A stretch of DNA of 64,000 nt from Cololabis saira. Its lineage: Eukaryota; Chordata; Actinopteri; Beloniformes; Belonidae. Position 1 is the stretch's first letter; each line of letters starts with the position of its first letter. The notes beneath the pieces were generated by a model, which was given only the letters and a program-made list of their open reading frames with translations, did no database searches and had not been told where the DNA came from. The stretch spans positions 38,542,958 to 38,606,957 of the forward strand of contig NC_084596.1 in assembly GCF_033807715.1 (NCBI RefSeq), in the 5' to 3' direction. Positions 1 to 10,647 of this stretch are shown piece after piece. The position numbers and the translations under genes are program-made.

Positions 1-1565
1 TTCCAGATATCTGGAGCAACAGTCCATTTAGGGTGGAGCAAACGCATAAGTATGTCATGTGGGGAAGTGACTGTGAGGAACGGAAGCTTAAAAGGAAAGT
101 TAGGGGCGACACAACATGGAACTAGATAACAACACACAATTTCGTACGCTAAAATATTAGCAGGCTGCAGGTTTTTTATTGCCAAATATTTTTCACTTAC
201 CTCCAGCTTTTGGTGCGGCACAGACAATCCCTGCTGCCCATATGTACTAATCCTTTCCTTTATCTGTGTTCTTTTTTTTAATTCTTAATTTGTGCTCCAA
301 TTGTTTCTCCACTAAGACTCAGATAAAAAAAATAAATAAAAAAAAAAACTCCTGTTAAAATGTAGTTCCTGTGTTGCATAACATTGTTTTGGGGCCATTT
401 ATGTGGCTGAGGAGCTGGCAGGTCATGTAGTGAGTTACCCCTATCACCTGTCAGTCACATAGTGTGAACACCACAGTGACTTACAGAGCACCACAATATA
501 TTAACACTGAACGTTGTATCGTATGAAAGTGTCCTTACACTACAGGAATAGTGTCAATAATTAACATGATTGCTAAAACAAAGTAAAAACTACATCATAG
601 ACTTCTGATAACTGAATTCAGAAATGGCAATGTAAATGATTCAGATTGTTGACAAGTCCCCTCCACTTTGCACCAATCAGAGCAGAAAATTGTAGGGAAA
701 TAAAACTTGAATAACTAACTGTGACAGCATCTGTCACAACAGCAGGCAGCAGTGTGTGTTCCAACAGAGTGAAAAAGGAATGTATGAAGACATAAAAAGC
801 TAGAGGAAAAAATGTTTTCTCCTCTCCACATGCATGATGGGAGCTCTGAGCCGTCAGCAAGGGAGTTTAGGAAAGAGGAGGATAACGGCAATTCTAAGCT
901 TATTAAAACATGAAGGTGTTGAATAGCCAGATTAGAAGGGCTCCTCCTTAATTTCACAAGAAATGCAGAAACATTGCTGTCAGTGCAGAACAGATACGCA
1001 GCAAACCGGTTTAAGCTAATCATCATTCAGCAGGCCACTTTTTCATTTGCATTATCTTTTTTCACACCAGTTAGAGGGCAGAAAAAACTCAAGGCATCTT
1101 GCTTCAGTCCATTGTCCTCTCTCTTTCCCACATGCTCATCCCATGTCTCCTCTCTTTCTCGACATCTAAATCAGACGTGTCTGCAGTGAGCAGCAGTTGG
1201 TGCTTCGGTTAGCTCTGCCCATAACTGGGGGCCAAGTGGAGAGCGGCAGCTGTGACGGGGACAAATAATTGCAAACTTTTTTTTGAACTTCTTTTGTTAA
1301 GTCTCAGTGAAAGACAAGGGAACTGCAGCTTTGAAGTCTCCATGGTGCCATTCATCATGACTACTGTGTACACATATTATAAAACACTTTAGCAATATCA
1401 GTTCAACACCCCCAGAACCTTTAAATGTGATAATGTGATTTATTATTCACTTTTCCAAATATTCCAGAAATACGCTTAACGTACTGAATGTCTTATTCTC
1501 CTGTCACATGATCACTCAGGGCAGTAGTGGCTGGGGTAGGGATATACCAAACTCCAAAATGGACA
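1..1565. other. AT-rich stretch without recognisable genes
   Basis: No coding segment, RNA gene or element end is recognised. Open frames here are short, overlap on both strands and resemble no family I know. An A-rich run lies near 326-352. It is probably intergenic or intronic DNA. Confidence 0.6.
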
Positions 1566-1567
1566 TA

Positions 1568-2163
1568 CAGGACTGTCTCAGAAAATTAGAATATTTTGTT
1601 ATAAAGTTCTTTATTTTCTGTAATGCAATTAAAAAAACAAAAATGTCATACATTCTGGATTCATTACAAATCAACTGAAATATTGCAAGCCTTTTATTAT
1701 TTTAATATTGTGTGGCAGGGTGGAGGAGCTGCAGCCACTTAGGCTGATTAGGGCACAGGTGGGCCCAATCCGCCTCTCCAGCCTGCCTGCTTGCATAAGG
1801 CATGGCTGCGCAGCAGCAAAGGGCTGGTCTCCCTTGGAAGCTGTTGAAGCTGGAAGCACGTGTGTCCTGGGTGTTTGTAATAAAGAGGGTTCTGCACTAA
1901 ACTCAATCCTGTCGGTCGGGCCCCCGTAGCACTAGCCCTGCTACATATTGCTTGTTTAAGATTAAGATTCCCAGAATATTCAAATTTTTTTAGATAGGAT
2001 ATTTGAGTTTTCTTAAGCTGTTAGCCATGATCAGCAATATTAAAATAATAAAAGGCTTGCAATAGTTCAGTTGATTTGTAATGAATCCAGAATGTATGAC
2101 ATTTTTGCATTACAGAAAATAAAGGACTTTATCATACTATTCCAATTTTCTGAGACAGTCCTG
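1568..2163. mobile_element. Tc1/mariner-like fold-back (MITE) element
   Basis: The ends are long inverted repeats of about 130 bp (1568-1710 and 2036-2163). The outermost bases read CAGGACTGTCTCAGAAAATT on the left and the complement, with small changes, on the right. Each end is flanked by the dinucleotide TA, as expected for Tc1/mariner insertion. There is no transposase, so the element is non-autonomous. A solo LTR at 1711-1945 splits it at the inner edge of the left arm. A truncated relative lies at 7812-8045. The superfamily is inferred from the TA flank and the sequence style. Confidence 0.8.
1711..1945 (+). mobile_element. Solo LTR of a retrotransposon (5-bp TSD TATTG)
   Basis: The 235-bp unit starts TGTGGCAGGG and ends CTAGCCCTGCTACA, so it has the TG...CA ends of an LTR. 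It is flanked by perfect 5-bp repeats TATTG (1706-1710 and 1946-1950). A TATA-like stretch (GCATAAGG, about 1793) and an AATAAA signal (about 1880) sit in the order expected of U3-R. The same LTR ends the element at 27263-28175. It most likely arose by recombination between two LTRs, leaving one LTR inside the older Tc1-like MITE. A Ty3/gypsy origin is likely from the 5-bp duplication, but no pol is present to prove it. Confidence 0.85.
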
Positions 2164-2235
2164 TATACCAAAAAGAAAGGCAAATAATATACTAAAGTAT
2201 CACATCTTGAATAAATTAAATCAACAATAGCAACA

Positions 2236-2690
2236 TTATAATGACGTACAGTGTTTTATTTTTTTTGAACATATGGAGAGCATGGCCAATGCATAAAGAT
2301 GATGCTGTGCCATTGTGTGCCTGAGGAAGGTCTTGAGTGTTAAGAAGCAGCTCTCAGATTCCGCTGTGGTCAGAGTTGTGATGATGATCTTAAGCAGAGC
2401 GACAGTTTCTGAGAAGGTGTCCTGAAGATTATTCCCCATGAAGAGCTGGTACAGAACCACAGCACAACTCATCTCTTGAACTCATCATCGCTGTAGATGA
2501 GGGCCAGTTCAATGTTCCAATTGTTCAGCAGAAGATAAACTTTCATGGTGGTGTTCAGTGCTGCTTCAGGGAACTGGTTGTTGTCCTGCTGTAATCTGAC
2601 TGCTTGTACCAGTGTACCACTGATCAGATGCTTGGTGAAGGAGAACCGGTCTTGTGCCCGGCCTAAGATGTTGTCACAAACCTCGAACAT
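2236..2690 (-). pseudogene. hAT transposase C-terminal remnant (ZMYM1-like)
   Basis: Two overlapping minus-strand frames (2690-2469, then 2472-2236) together match the C-terminal part of the hAT-type, ZMYM1-like proteins that are repetitive in fish. The first contains LNTTMKVYLLLNN and the second the dimerisation region with TTAESESCFLTLK and MAQHHLYALAML. The family pattern is ESER.FSTLKRIKTFLR, so the copy has changed residues and lacks about three residues in the signature. A one-base shift near 2470 separates the two halves. The N-terminal finger and catalytic core are absent. The domain identification is from memory of the family. Confidence 0.75.
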
Positions 2691-3525
2691 GAATGCATCA
2701 ATTTAATAGAAGTATTAGTAGTATTATGTGTTCATTTAATTTAATAAAAAATGCAAATTAACATAGCATCTCTATAAAAGTTGTTTATTATATTATACAT
2801 GGCCTAATCTAAGGTGTGTTCCCCACTTTTCTACACAATACACCACTACGATTAAACACATTGTAAAATACCAACACAACACATTTAGTTTCTATCCCAC
2901 CTCTGTCGCTATGCTCTGAACATCAGCTGAGCCCAGTGTGGGTGTTTCTTTGCTGGCTGAGATAAACTGACACTGTTCTCTAAATAAAGTAGGGAGGGAA
3001 CCTGAACAAGACCAGAAGAGAAAAGTTCAGCTTTACTTTCCAGGTAAAATAACATGAAATGTTAAGTTGAAGCATCAAAGGGAATAACATAATATCACAG
3101 ATATTAAACAACACACATGTTAATTTACCTGATATTTTGTATGTTGTCTGTGAACTGCTGCATGCTTCCTGGACAAAGACTGAGTCGATGGTTGATTGAT
3201 AGCGATGTCTGGCTCTCAGGTCCAAACTGTTTCACGTGGAGCTTCTCTGAATTTAACTCCTTTTTCACTGTTTTGCTTCTTCCTTCATTGTCCGTCTCCC
3301 AATCCCACCCAAACTTAAACTCACTCTGCTGCACCTTGTGGCAGACGGACGTGACGTAGCGTAGCTTTGGGCGAAACAGGACTGCCCCCTGACCAGCTCT
3401 TGTATTGAAGGTAGCAACTGTGCATGCCAACCAAGCTCCAGTCCTGTGGATTTATGTTTTTAATGCCGACACGGTATTCCCACCAGTGATACAGTATACA
3501 GTTCATATAGAGTTCTATGGTTCCT
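2691..3525. other. No clear gene; possible upstream part of the hAT remnant
   Basis: A minus-strand frame at 3125-3430 could be a decayed upstream part of the 2236-2690 transposase, but I recognise no domain in it. The sequence is otherwise AT-rich, without element ends that I can identify. Confidence 0.35.
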
Positions 3526-3577
3526 TTGCTGACCCGAACTCGAGTAAAGTGGAAGTTAATGGATGAAATGGATGGGT
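3526..3577 (+). repeat. RTE/Rex3-type LINE 3' tail, short fragment
   Basis: The segment ends with a run like GACCCGAACTCGAGTAAAGTGG followed by GGATGAAATGGATGG. This matches the common fish LINE terminus in which a decayed 'gacccggataagcgg' segment precedes a GGATG tail. A larger piece of the same kind of end lies at 58.9-59.0 kb. It is too short for a firm family name. Confidence 0.5.
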
Positions 3578-3999
3578 CTTTATATTCGTTGGGGATGATC
3601 TATACCATAGCTATTGATTTCCGTAATTACAGTCTCAGAATAGCGCCTAGCTCTGCTGTTCTTACAGACGGTGCATAAATTAATCCAAGAAATTTCAGAT
3701 TCAGTTTGTTCAAACCACATGACATGGTTTAAATAGTTTTAGCCATATTATTAAAAGATGTACAGTCGTATAAAAAAAGTGCTCCATATTTCATGTATCA
3801 GGACTTTAAAATGTGATAATCTGGCCTTTACCAGCAAGGGCATAGGAATGAGTTTAACATTGGGGCGGGGGCATATCGGAAATGTTTTACTCAAAAAAGT
3901 CACATTTTATTGATTGCTTTGATACACATTCTAAATAATATGGGCACAGTTGTGGCCCTTCAAAGGAATGCAGTTACTTGCGCTGTCCTTGTAATGTAT
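3578..3999. other. No recognisable feature
   Basis: AT-rich single-copy-looking sequence. I see no coding potential, RNA gene or paired element ends. Confidence 0.5.
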
Positions 4000-4076
4000 T
4001 CAATCGATGCGTCGATTTGCGACTTCGATTTATCGATTTGCCAAATTTACCAAATATGAGTCAATTGACATCCCTA
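4000..4076. mobile_element. One end of a hAT-like element (partial)
   Basis: Read on the minus strand the segment begins TAGGGATGTCAATT and continues into a run of ATCGAT-rich motifs, as in several fish hAT families. No matching opposite end was found within a few kb, so this is a truncated copy. Only the terminal-repeat resemblance supports the call. Confidence 0.4.
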
Positions 4077-4239
4077 TTTTATCTGGATCTATTATAAACA
4101 GCCTGTAATTGTCTCATTATTATCAGCATCAGCATATTATCAGCATAATCTGACATTCAGCTTCTTTCTCACCTTCAATCCCACGGAAGCTTTCAGGGTG
4201 GAAGAACAAGGGAAGTTTATTTATGTAATCGGCAGGCTT

Positions 4240-4450
4240 GGCGTGCGTCACAGGGTGACAAAAGTGTGTCACAGGGTGCCAGTCCAAAAAACATGTCGAA
4301 AAATCAAAATCCGACAGCACTCACTGTACAAAACTTTTAAAATCAAATTAATATTAAATCACTGCACAGCAGCAGAGAATCGGACGCGTTTCAGCTTACA
4401 GCCGTCCTCATCGCTGAGGACGGCACAATTCAACTGCAACTGCGACGTTA
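4240..4450 (-). repeat. Interspersed repeat piece with perfect GC-rich hairpin
   Basis: Positions 4401-4424 form a perfect 10-bp stem (GCCGTCCTCA / TGAGGACGGC) closed by a four-base loop, GCGA on the minus strand. Just downstream on the minus strand comes GCTGAAACGCGTCCG. The minus-strand order GATGA, stem, GAAAC resembles a degraded hammerhead-ribozyme core (CUGANGA...GAAA) as found in some retroelements, but the first core bases are not conserved. A related layout occurs near 61.45 kb. The parent family is not identified. Confidence 0.35.
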
Positions 4451-4479
4451 AAGCTTCATCACATATTAGAAAATAATCT

Positions 4480-5189
4480 AAAAAATGAATAAAAAGCATG
4501 ACTTAAAATTTAAACAAAAAGAAAAATAGATAACAGTTAAAATATGTTTTGAAAGTTTTGAAACTCAAGCTTAAAGGTAACGGTGCAGTTTTGGAACTTT
4601 ATTCAAATGCAGCTGAGAACAGGTGTGTCTTCAACCTGTGTTTCAGCTGAAGAAAAGAAAAGAAAGTTTCAAACCTTGGAGAGTTACTCTGACCTGGATG
4701 ATAGTCTGCACTATTATATCACCACCTAAATGACATCTGCTTAAGGTGTTTTGAATTGAAAGCGTGGCTTTATTATGCTTTTGGTTTGGACTCATTCAAC
4801 CAGTATAATGATTTAGCTTGGAGTGAATTATGGCATATGTCTCATTTTAAGAGTCTGTAACCTATACGATGACTTGTCACTAGCACAAGAGCTTAAACTG
4901 TGAAGATATCGAAGTGGTAAATCCTTCTGTGCCACCTTTATGAATAACAAAGATATACGTCTATTCAACTTTTTGTGTGTGAGTATGAGATATGTTTAAG
5001 TTGAATGATTTTCATGTATTCAATAAATGGACTGATGTATGTCAACTAAAATGAATACATTTATATATTTTTTTAAGTAAAGGGTATCCTCAGTACAATG
5101 TGTTCACAGAATTATAAGTAAGCACTATGAATTATGTTATTTTTTTTAATTAATGGCTTTAGCATTGGTATTGTCTACTGAATGTAAGT
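4480..5189. other. No recognisable gene
   Basis: AT-rich sequence with scattered short open frames only. Nothing suggests exons, RNAs or element ends. Confidence 0.5.
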
Positions 5190-5495
5190 GCACTCACCAT
5201 CACCTCATGCTTGCTCAGGATGAGGGATTGTACTAAAGTCAAGATTTTATACAGTTTGTTGGTTTTTTATAAACGGCATTATATGAATTTTGAATATGGA
5301 CTCTATTAGAATAAATTAGATTATAAATGACAATTTACAATAAATTAGATTAAATTGGATTATAATTGGACTGAAGTGGATTGTAGGTATTTGGAGTACA
5401 TTACACTTGCGTGCATTCTTTTGTCGAGTGCCTTGAGGTGACTTCTGTTGTGACTGTGTCATACAAATGAAGTGAATTAGATTAAAGTGAGAGTG
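5190..5495 (+). repeat. LINE 3' end (fish non-LTR retrotransposon tail)
   Basis: The segment carries a typical 3' tail: GTGCCTTGAGGTGACTTCTG, then a decayed 'tatataaat' motif and a run of AATTAGATTAAA-like words. In better-preserved fish LINEs this reads as GCGCCTTGAGGCGAC..., ending in repeated TTGAA/ATTGA words. No reverse transcriptase is attached, so this is a 5'-truncated copy. The clade is uncertain. Confidence 0.55.
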
Positions 5496-6576
5496 CAAAC
5501 GTAATGCTCTGCTAACTGATACATTTGTCCTGAGGAGTGTGTAGAAACACACATGTGCTACCCCTGTGGACATATGGCGTTGACAGCTGCTCCTTTGAAT
5601 CCAGATCTCGGTGGTGGTGGCTAAGTGCTATTTCACCTGTCCCAGCTGTTGGGACAAGAAAATGCCTGCATTCAGGCACACTAAAGCCATCCTTGAAGAG
5701 TATCCTGTAATGTATGTTAGTTGCAGTTCTTTTAGAAACTGCTTAAACCTTTTCCTACTCTTCAAAATCTAAACAAAGCATAAATTTAGGTTCTTAAAAT
5801 AATGTGTATCAATGTGTCTGTCTTCCTCTGTTTTATTCACGTGTACCTGCTTGGCTCTTAGTTTGTTTTTCTTTAACCATCTGTTTAGTGTTCATATCAA
5901 ACCTTCTCACATTGCACGTTTTTCTGTATCCATATGTTTCCTTTTCTGATGTGAATGAGGAAACCAGTCAGTCTTCATCAGCAGTTGGTGTTCAAGATGT
6001 CATTTTAATCTTACGGGATGCTGCAGATGATATCAGAAAAGATGCTTTCCACTTTTCATGTGTAAATGTATTTACACAACATCTATAGATTTAACTTAAT
6101 GTTTTGCATTGCTGTTTTTAATCAGACCTAGAAACTGAGCCAACTTTTTCTCATTAACAACATAAAGAGCTTTAGATTTGCAAAGAAGTGTGAGTCAGGT
6201 GTGTGACTGAAGGGTACCTACTGTATAATGTGTGATGTGATTTCCTCATGTTATCATTGTCTGTTTCAAACATATGGCTCTGTGCCTTCCTTTATTAAGA
6301 TTTGAAAAAGCTCACCGCTAGTCTTTGGTGAAGTACTCCAAATGTCAACTTGTCCTACAACGAGCAGTCGCATGTGGGGGTACTGCACCAGCATGTGCCA
6401 TCCCTTCTCAAGCTGCAATGCAATGTCAAGCATCACTAAGGTGTCATGCAATTTCTTCTTACCTTAATCCTATTGCTCCACTTTTGATACTTGTCCTTTT
6501 CAATAGTCACATATAGATTTGTTCCTTTTTGTGATACCAATTTTTGCTTTTAACCGATTATATTGTATATATCATA
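5496..6576. other. No recognisable gene
   Basis: Apart from ordinary AT-rich sequence nothing is seen. Frames at 5804-6088 and 6325-6516 match no family and lack a supporting splice or codon pattern. Confidence 0.5.
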
Positions 6577-6969
6577 CTCTATATCAGGGGTCGGCAACCT
6601 CAGGCACATAATCATTGGCACACTGGAAAAGGCCCGCTCGGTTGGCCTATCGTTTAAAACAGCCTTTCTCATCCGGGCTGTTGCGGCACCCTGGGGTGTC
6701 GTCTGACAGCTTTAGGGGTGTCGTCAAATAATTAGCCTACCTATTCTGACATTTCATATATAAATACCGTATTTTCGCGACCATTCGGCGCGCCGTGAGG
6801 TCGATTTTACGCGTAACCATAAATCAGCCTTTATTCACCGCACGTGCGCTCCTGAAAGAAACTCCTAAAATAAAGAGTAAAAAGACAAGTAAAAGATGGG
6901 GTATTACTTGTCATTTTCCTACGTTTGTACTTTCTAAACAGAAAACAAGCTTGATATTGTGATATTTAA

Positions 6970-7377
6970 ATGTTCTTCCATTTTCTTCCTGCCGCTCGCA
7001 TTGAAAGCGCTGTAGGAAACAGTCATGATGAGGAACGGATCCAGTTAATTGAAATGAGAAGTTATCTCTATGATTCCTCCTCATTTCAGCACAAAAACCT
7101 CAATAAAGTGGCAGAAAGAAATACTATCCTATTATTATATAGGTCCCGGAACATCGGGAGGGAGAGAAAAGGTCCTGTAAATGGGGAAAAAAAACAACAA
7201 TTAATAACTGCGTGTGGTGACGCAATCAAACAGCAAACAGCGTGGAGTGAGCGGCGTGTTCGTGGTGTTAAATGCAGCAAACATGTCAGTATTTCAGATC
7301 ATTACTGGGATGTGGGGAGAAAGCAGAGGACACGAGAAATGATCCAGGCTGAGTTGGATTTGGGAAACCGCTGGTGA
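6970..7377 (+). pseudogene. MADF/Myb-like domain remnant of a PIF/Harbinger element
   Basis: The readable core is EERIQLIEMRSYLYDSSS followed by KNLNKVAER, close to the start of MADF domains (RLI..V..h..LYD....YKN..K) found in the DNA-binding protein encoded next to the transposase in Harbinger elements. A second copy in the opposite orientation at 59570-59668 shows what was lost: there the start reads MDKERLIQLVEMRS, whereas here a one-base change removes the start from frame. After residue 60 the frame drifts and the later helices are not recognisable. It lies inside the 6585-8708 hAT and is certainly non-functional. Confidence 0.65.
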
Positions 7378-7426
7378 TGGAGACGGTGACGGCACGGGGA
7401 CGCACAGCGCAGGAGATTGGGAGCGC

Positions 7427-7532
7427 AGTTCCGCGTTAAATCGACGCAGAGCCTACGCCGTAGAGTACGCGGCGACCCGCAATGTACGGCGTAGGTTCTG
7501 CGTTGGTCTGACGCGGAACCATAAATCAGCCT
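7427..7532. mobile_element. PIF/Harbinger-type MITE (GGTTCCGCG family)
   Basis: The unit is nearly palindromic: it runs from AGTTCCGCGTTAAATCGACG to GACGCGGAACCATAAATCAG, with 'CAGAGCCTACGCCGTAG' motifs in the centre. The left tip is truncated. Other copies are at 10889-11014, 11359-11417 (partial), 41363-41539 and 60362-60448; the last has a clear TAA target duplication, which supports PIF/Harbinger. A half-site also lies at about 6813-6834. Confidence 0.75.
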
Positions 7533-7811
7533 TTTACCTCTCACTGCTGCTAACTGCACCGACACGCGCGACTTTAAACAAAAAAAAAGTCAAGTCAAGA
7601 TGTCTCCAGAGGCTCCAGACACCCCACCTCGTCTTAAAAGAGGAAACAGAGGTCTGCCGGAGGTGTGTCAGGCAGCATGCTGCAGGAACCTCCATAAACG
7701 TAATATAACATCCCAAAGGAACCAGGCATCTGTTGCAGAGTTCCTCATACCTGAATCATCCCCTGAGCTTGATATGGTGTGATACGGGACATTTATTATG
7801 CTCTTATTTAT

Positions 7812-8045
7812 TGGTCATAATATACAAGTGAAGGTCAGAAAATTAGAATATATTGCTAAACTTAATTAGTTTCAGTAAATTCAACTAAAGGTGAAACAAA
7901 TATATTATTTCCCACTACATGCAAAGTGAGATATTTCAAGCCTTTATTTGTTATAATTTTAATGATTATGGCTCACAGCTTATGAAAACCCCAAATAAAA
8001 AATCTCAAAAAATTTGAATATTTTATGAAAGCAATAAAGAATTGA
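7812..8045 (+). mobile_element. Truncated Tc1/mariner-like MITE
   Basis: The segment has GGTCAGAAAATTAGAATAT near its start and later TTTCAAGCCTTTATTTG and AAAAATTTGAATATTTTATG. This order matches the arms and centre of the fold-back element at 1568-2163, so it is a relative. The terminal repeat pair is incomplete. Confidence 0.55.
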
Positions 8046-8716
8046 ATAATCAAAATTATAACAAATAGTTCAGTGCAGCTCCTCATCACTGAACTTTGAG
8101 CAGACCTGTTCGGAGTTCCACACCACAGTTCTGAAAGACAAGGAGCTGCTTGTCTTTTGTCGTTTTGTCATTTAATTTAGGTGTGAAAGAGGGATTCTGG
8201 CCATTGTAGAAGTTTAAGATATGATTATCTTGATTTCAAGATTTATTCATGCATGAAGAATTACCCATGATGATGAATGCGTGTTATTATGTTATCAAAA
8301 TGCATCATTCTTTGCAAAAATTCTGATTTTTTGTGTGTATTCTTGCATTGATAAAAGATGTGATTATGGAGCTTTGAGACCACCAGAATGCACCATTTTG
8401 AGTCTATTTTTCAAAATTTTCCGGGGGGGCATGCCCCCGGACCCCCCTAGAGGGTTTAGGACGCGTTGCGCCCTCACTCGTCCACGTCAAGAATTTTCCT
8501 CTTTTTTTAGGACAAGCTGTTCTGATGCCTGTAAAATATGCTTGTATGTGGCCTGTATAGAATATAGTTCCAGGTGTGTTGGAAATGTTTTTGTATTTTG
8601 TGTCATACCTTAATGTAACTTTGTTTTAGCCTACTGTTGATTATGGCACATTCATTGACAAGAAAATTTCACACTGGCACTCCATGTCAAAAAAGTTGCC
8701 GACCCCTGCTCTATAT

Positions 8717-9204
8717 AAACCAAAGTGTTCCCATATGTAGGCATTTTAATCAGATTGTGCCCCACAGATGTGAAAAATTAAGCACTTAGCTATGCTCCTT
8801 TAGCAAATGTTTGTGATACAAAATACTCGATTTTGAAGAGTTCAGTGACTTCAAGGGCAGTATTATGAGAGGATGACACTTTTGCAATAAGATGGTTTAT
8901 GATATATCATCTCTCATTGATATTCTATAATGACATGTAAGGGATATCCTTAAAAAGTGACAGCATTTAGGAATAAGAGCTACTTAGCCATAAAGAGGAA
9001 GATCATGTAAAATCATGAGTGCTAAAGCGCATGGTGAAAGTGTTTTACTCTCAGCCACAGAGAAACCTGCAAGTGTGCGCGAGTTTAACACTTTATTCTG
9101 TAAAACACAAAAACATAAACACATCAGAATAATGTGACTGCACATTACAGGCTATTAGAGGTCCCTCTGTGCACAGCCTTATTTCATTTAGATTTTTTTT
9201 TTTT
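8717..9204. other. No recognisable gene
   Basis: Ordinary AT-rich sequence; nothing beyond short random frames is visible. Confidence 0.5.
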
Positions 9205-9388
9205 TTTTTACGTTTTTATTATTATGATGTGTTTCTTGTGTATGTGGAGTTTGTGTGAGGGGTAGGGGTGGGGGCTTTGGGCCCTGTTTTTACTTTTTTT
9301 AATTGTATAATTTTTAAACATGTAAAGCACTTTGCTACATTTTCATATGAAAAGTGCTTTATAAATAAACTTTGATTGATTGATTGAA
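9205..9388 (+). repeat. LINE 3' tail ending in a GATT repeat
   Basis: The end contains TGTAAAGCACTTTGCTACAT, then AAAAGTGCTTTATAAATAAA and a short GATTGATTGATTGA run. This is the common terminus of a fish LINE whose 3' end carries a simple tetranucleotide tail. Upstream coding sequence is missing. Confidence 0.6.
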
Positions 9389-10325
9389 GTGGCCGTGTGG
9401 GTTTTACTTGCTACTCAGAGATTAACCAGCAATAAAAGAATGTTAAAGCTCTTTTTGAGCATAGATCCAAATATCAATTAACAATATCTGTATGAACAAT
9501 ACAGATAAACTGTAAGGCCACAAAATCAGGCATTTAGTTGCCATTGTCCAGTCTTTTGTTCTACATTGTGTGCCCATTATAATGTGGCTCCCACTCAAGT
9601 CACCAATGAGCTGATTGCATAGCTGAAGAGTTCTGATCTTCCTCTGGGATTAATGTAAACACAGAAAGTGTATGGTGGAAACTTCATGGATTGTGTTTCC
9701 ATGGACGAGCAGCTGCATCTAATGCCCCATTCGGATGGGATTAAAATTATCTGGTGACCTGCGGTGATTTGTAATAATCACAAAGGACGTCTGTGTTTTT
9801 AATCCCGTTCAAATGCACCATGTCTGTGATTCGGTGATTTGCAGGCTGGAATCTTTTTTTAATCCTCTCTTCGACTTTTCTGTTTCTTTACCGGCGCAAC
9901 TTTGGCAATTAGCGACCACAGTGAGATATTATGTTACGAAGACAGCCTATATCCACCCCATATAGTGTAATGATCAGATTTTCTTTTAGCTGATAAACAT
10001 GCAGAAATTAATCAACATTAAACTTACACCGTGACTTCTGAAACAAGACGTCCATATCAGCAGATGAAACAGAAATAAGACGAGGGCTTCAACGACAACT
10101 CCGGATCTGGTTATGTTTAACGTTAAGTTCACTGTTACCATGGCAACTTTAAACAGATGCAGACTGAAGCGCCATTTTCTGATTTTTTTTTTCACAAGTC
10201 AAAATGTGACGTGTCGTCACTAATTTCTAACTCTTGAGTGTCTGATCTGAAATAAAAGGTAATCATTTAATAAAATGCAGTGCCTCAGTTCCGGGATCAA
10301 TGTGTGTAAATTACGGTAAAACACA
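9389..10325. other. No recognisable gene
   Basis: The stretch around 9720-9860 has CGGATGGGATTAAAATTATC and a second ATCCCGTTC-type motif and may be a decayed repeat, but no paired ends were found. The minus-strand frame 9986-10195 is not recognised. Confidence 0.4.
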
Positions 10326-10450
10326 TCCATTCGTCCATTTTCTATACCCGTTTTATTCTGTGCAGGGTCAGGGGGGTTTGCTGGAGTCTATCCCAGCTCA
10401 TTACAGGTGAGAGGCAGGAGTTCCCCCTGGACTATCACAGGGCTGCGTAC
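10326..10450 (+). repeat. RTE/Expander-like LINE tail fragment
   Basis: The segment reads CCATTTTCTATACCCGTTTT, GTCAGGGGGGTTTGCTGGAG and CTATCCCAGCTCATTACAGG, ending CTATCACAGGGCTG. This string of motifs is a very common fish interspersed repeat that I associate with an RTE-type LINE 3' region. Weaker pieces of the same repeat appear at 13192-13270, 13650-13755 and 55949-56005. Confidence 0.55.
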
Positions 10451-10647
10451 TGTATATAAACAGACAACGTACAGAGCCATGACTTCAACTCCACTGACAA
10501 TGTTTGTGATGAACTGGCCTTTCCAGAGAAAGGAAGGCTGTTATATTTGTAAACACGGACCAACTCCATATTACAATATATTTATTTTAAAACAATGTAA
10601 TTACACTCCATGCTGGTGATATGGTCAGGAATCCAGTTACTGTACAT

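Larger units (their letters stand above)
6585..8708. mobile_element. Composite hAT element with perfect 8-bp TSD
   Basis: The ends are inverted repeats CAGGGGTCGGCAAC and GTTGCCGACCCCTG, flanked by perfect 8-bp direct repeats CTCTATAT (6577-6584 and 8709-8716). That target length is diagnostic of hAT. The 2124-bp interior holds no recognisable hAT transposase; it is a patchwork. From left to right it holds a fragment starting TACCGTATTTTCGCG (6768; relative of 49053-49856), a MADF-domain remnant (6970-7377), a Harbinger MITE (7427-7532), a Tc1-like fragment (7812-8045) and a C/G palindrome (8421-8440). Confidence 0.88.

Noticed and set aside
1240..1300. Possible tRNA or SINE promoter boxes
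   Set aside because: I looked through the window for GGTTCGAATCC-type B boxes and found none convincing, here or elsewhere.
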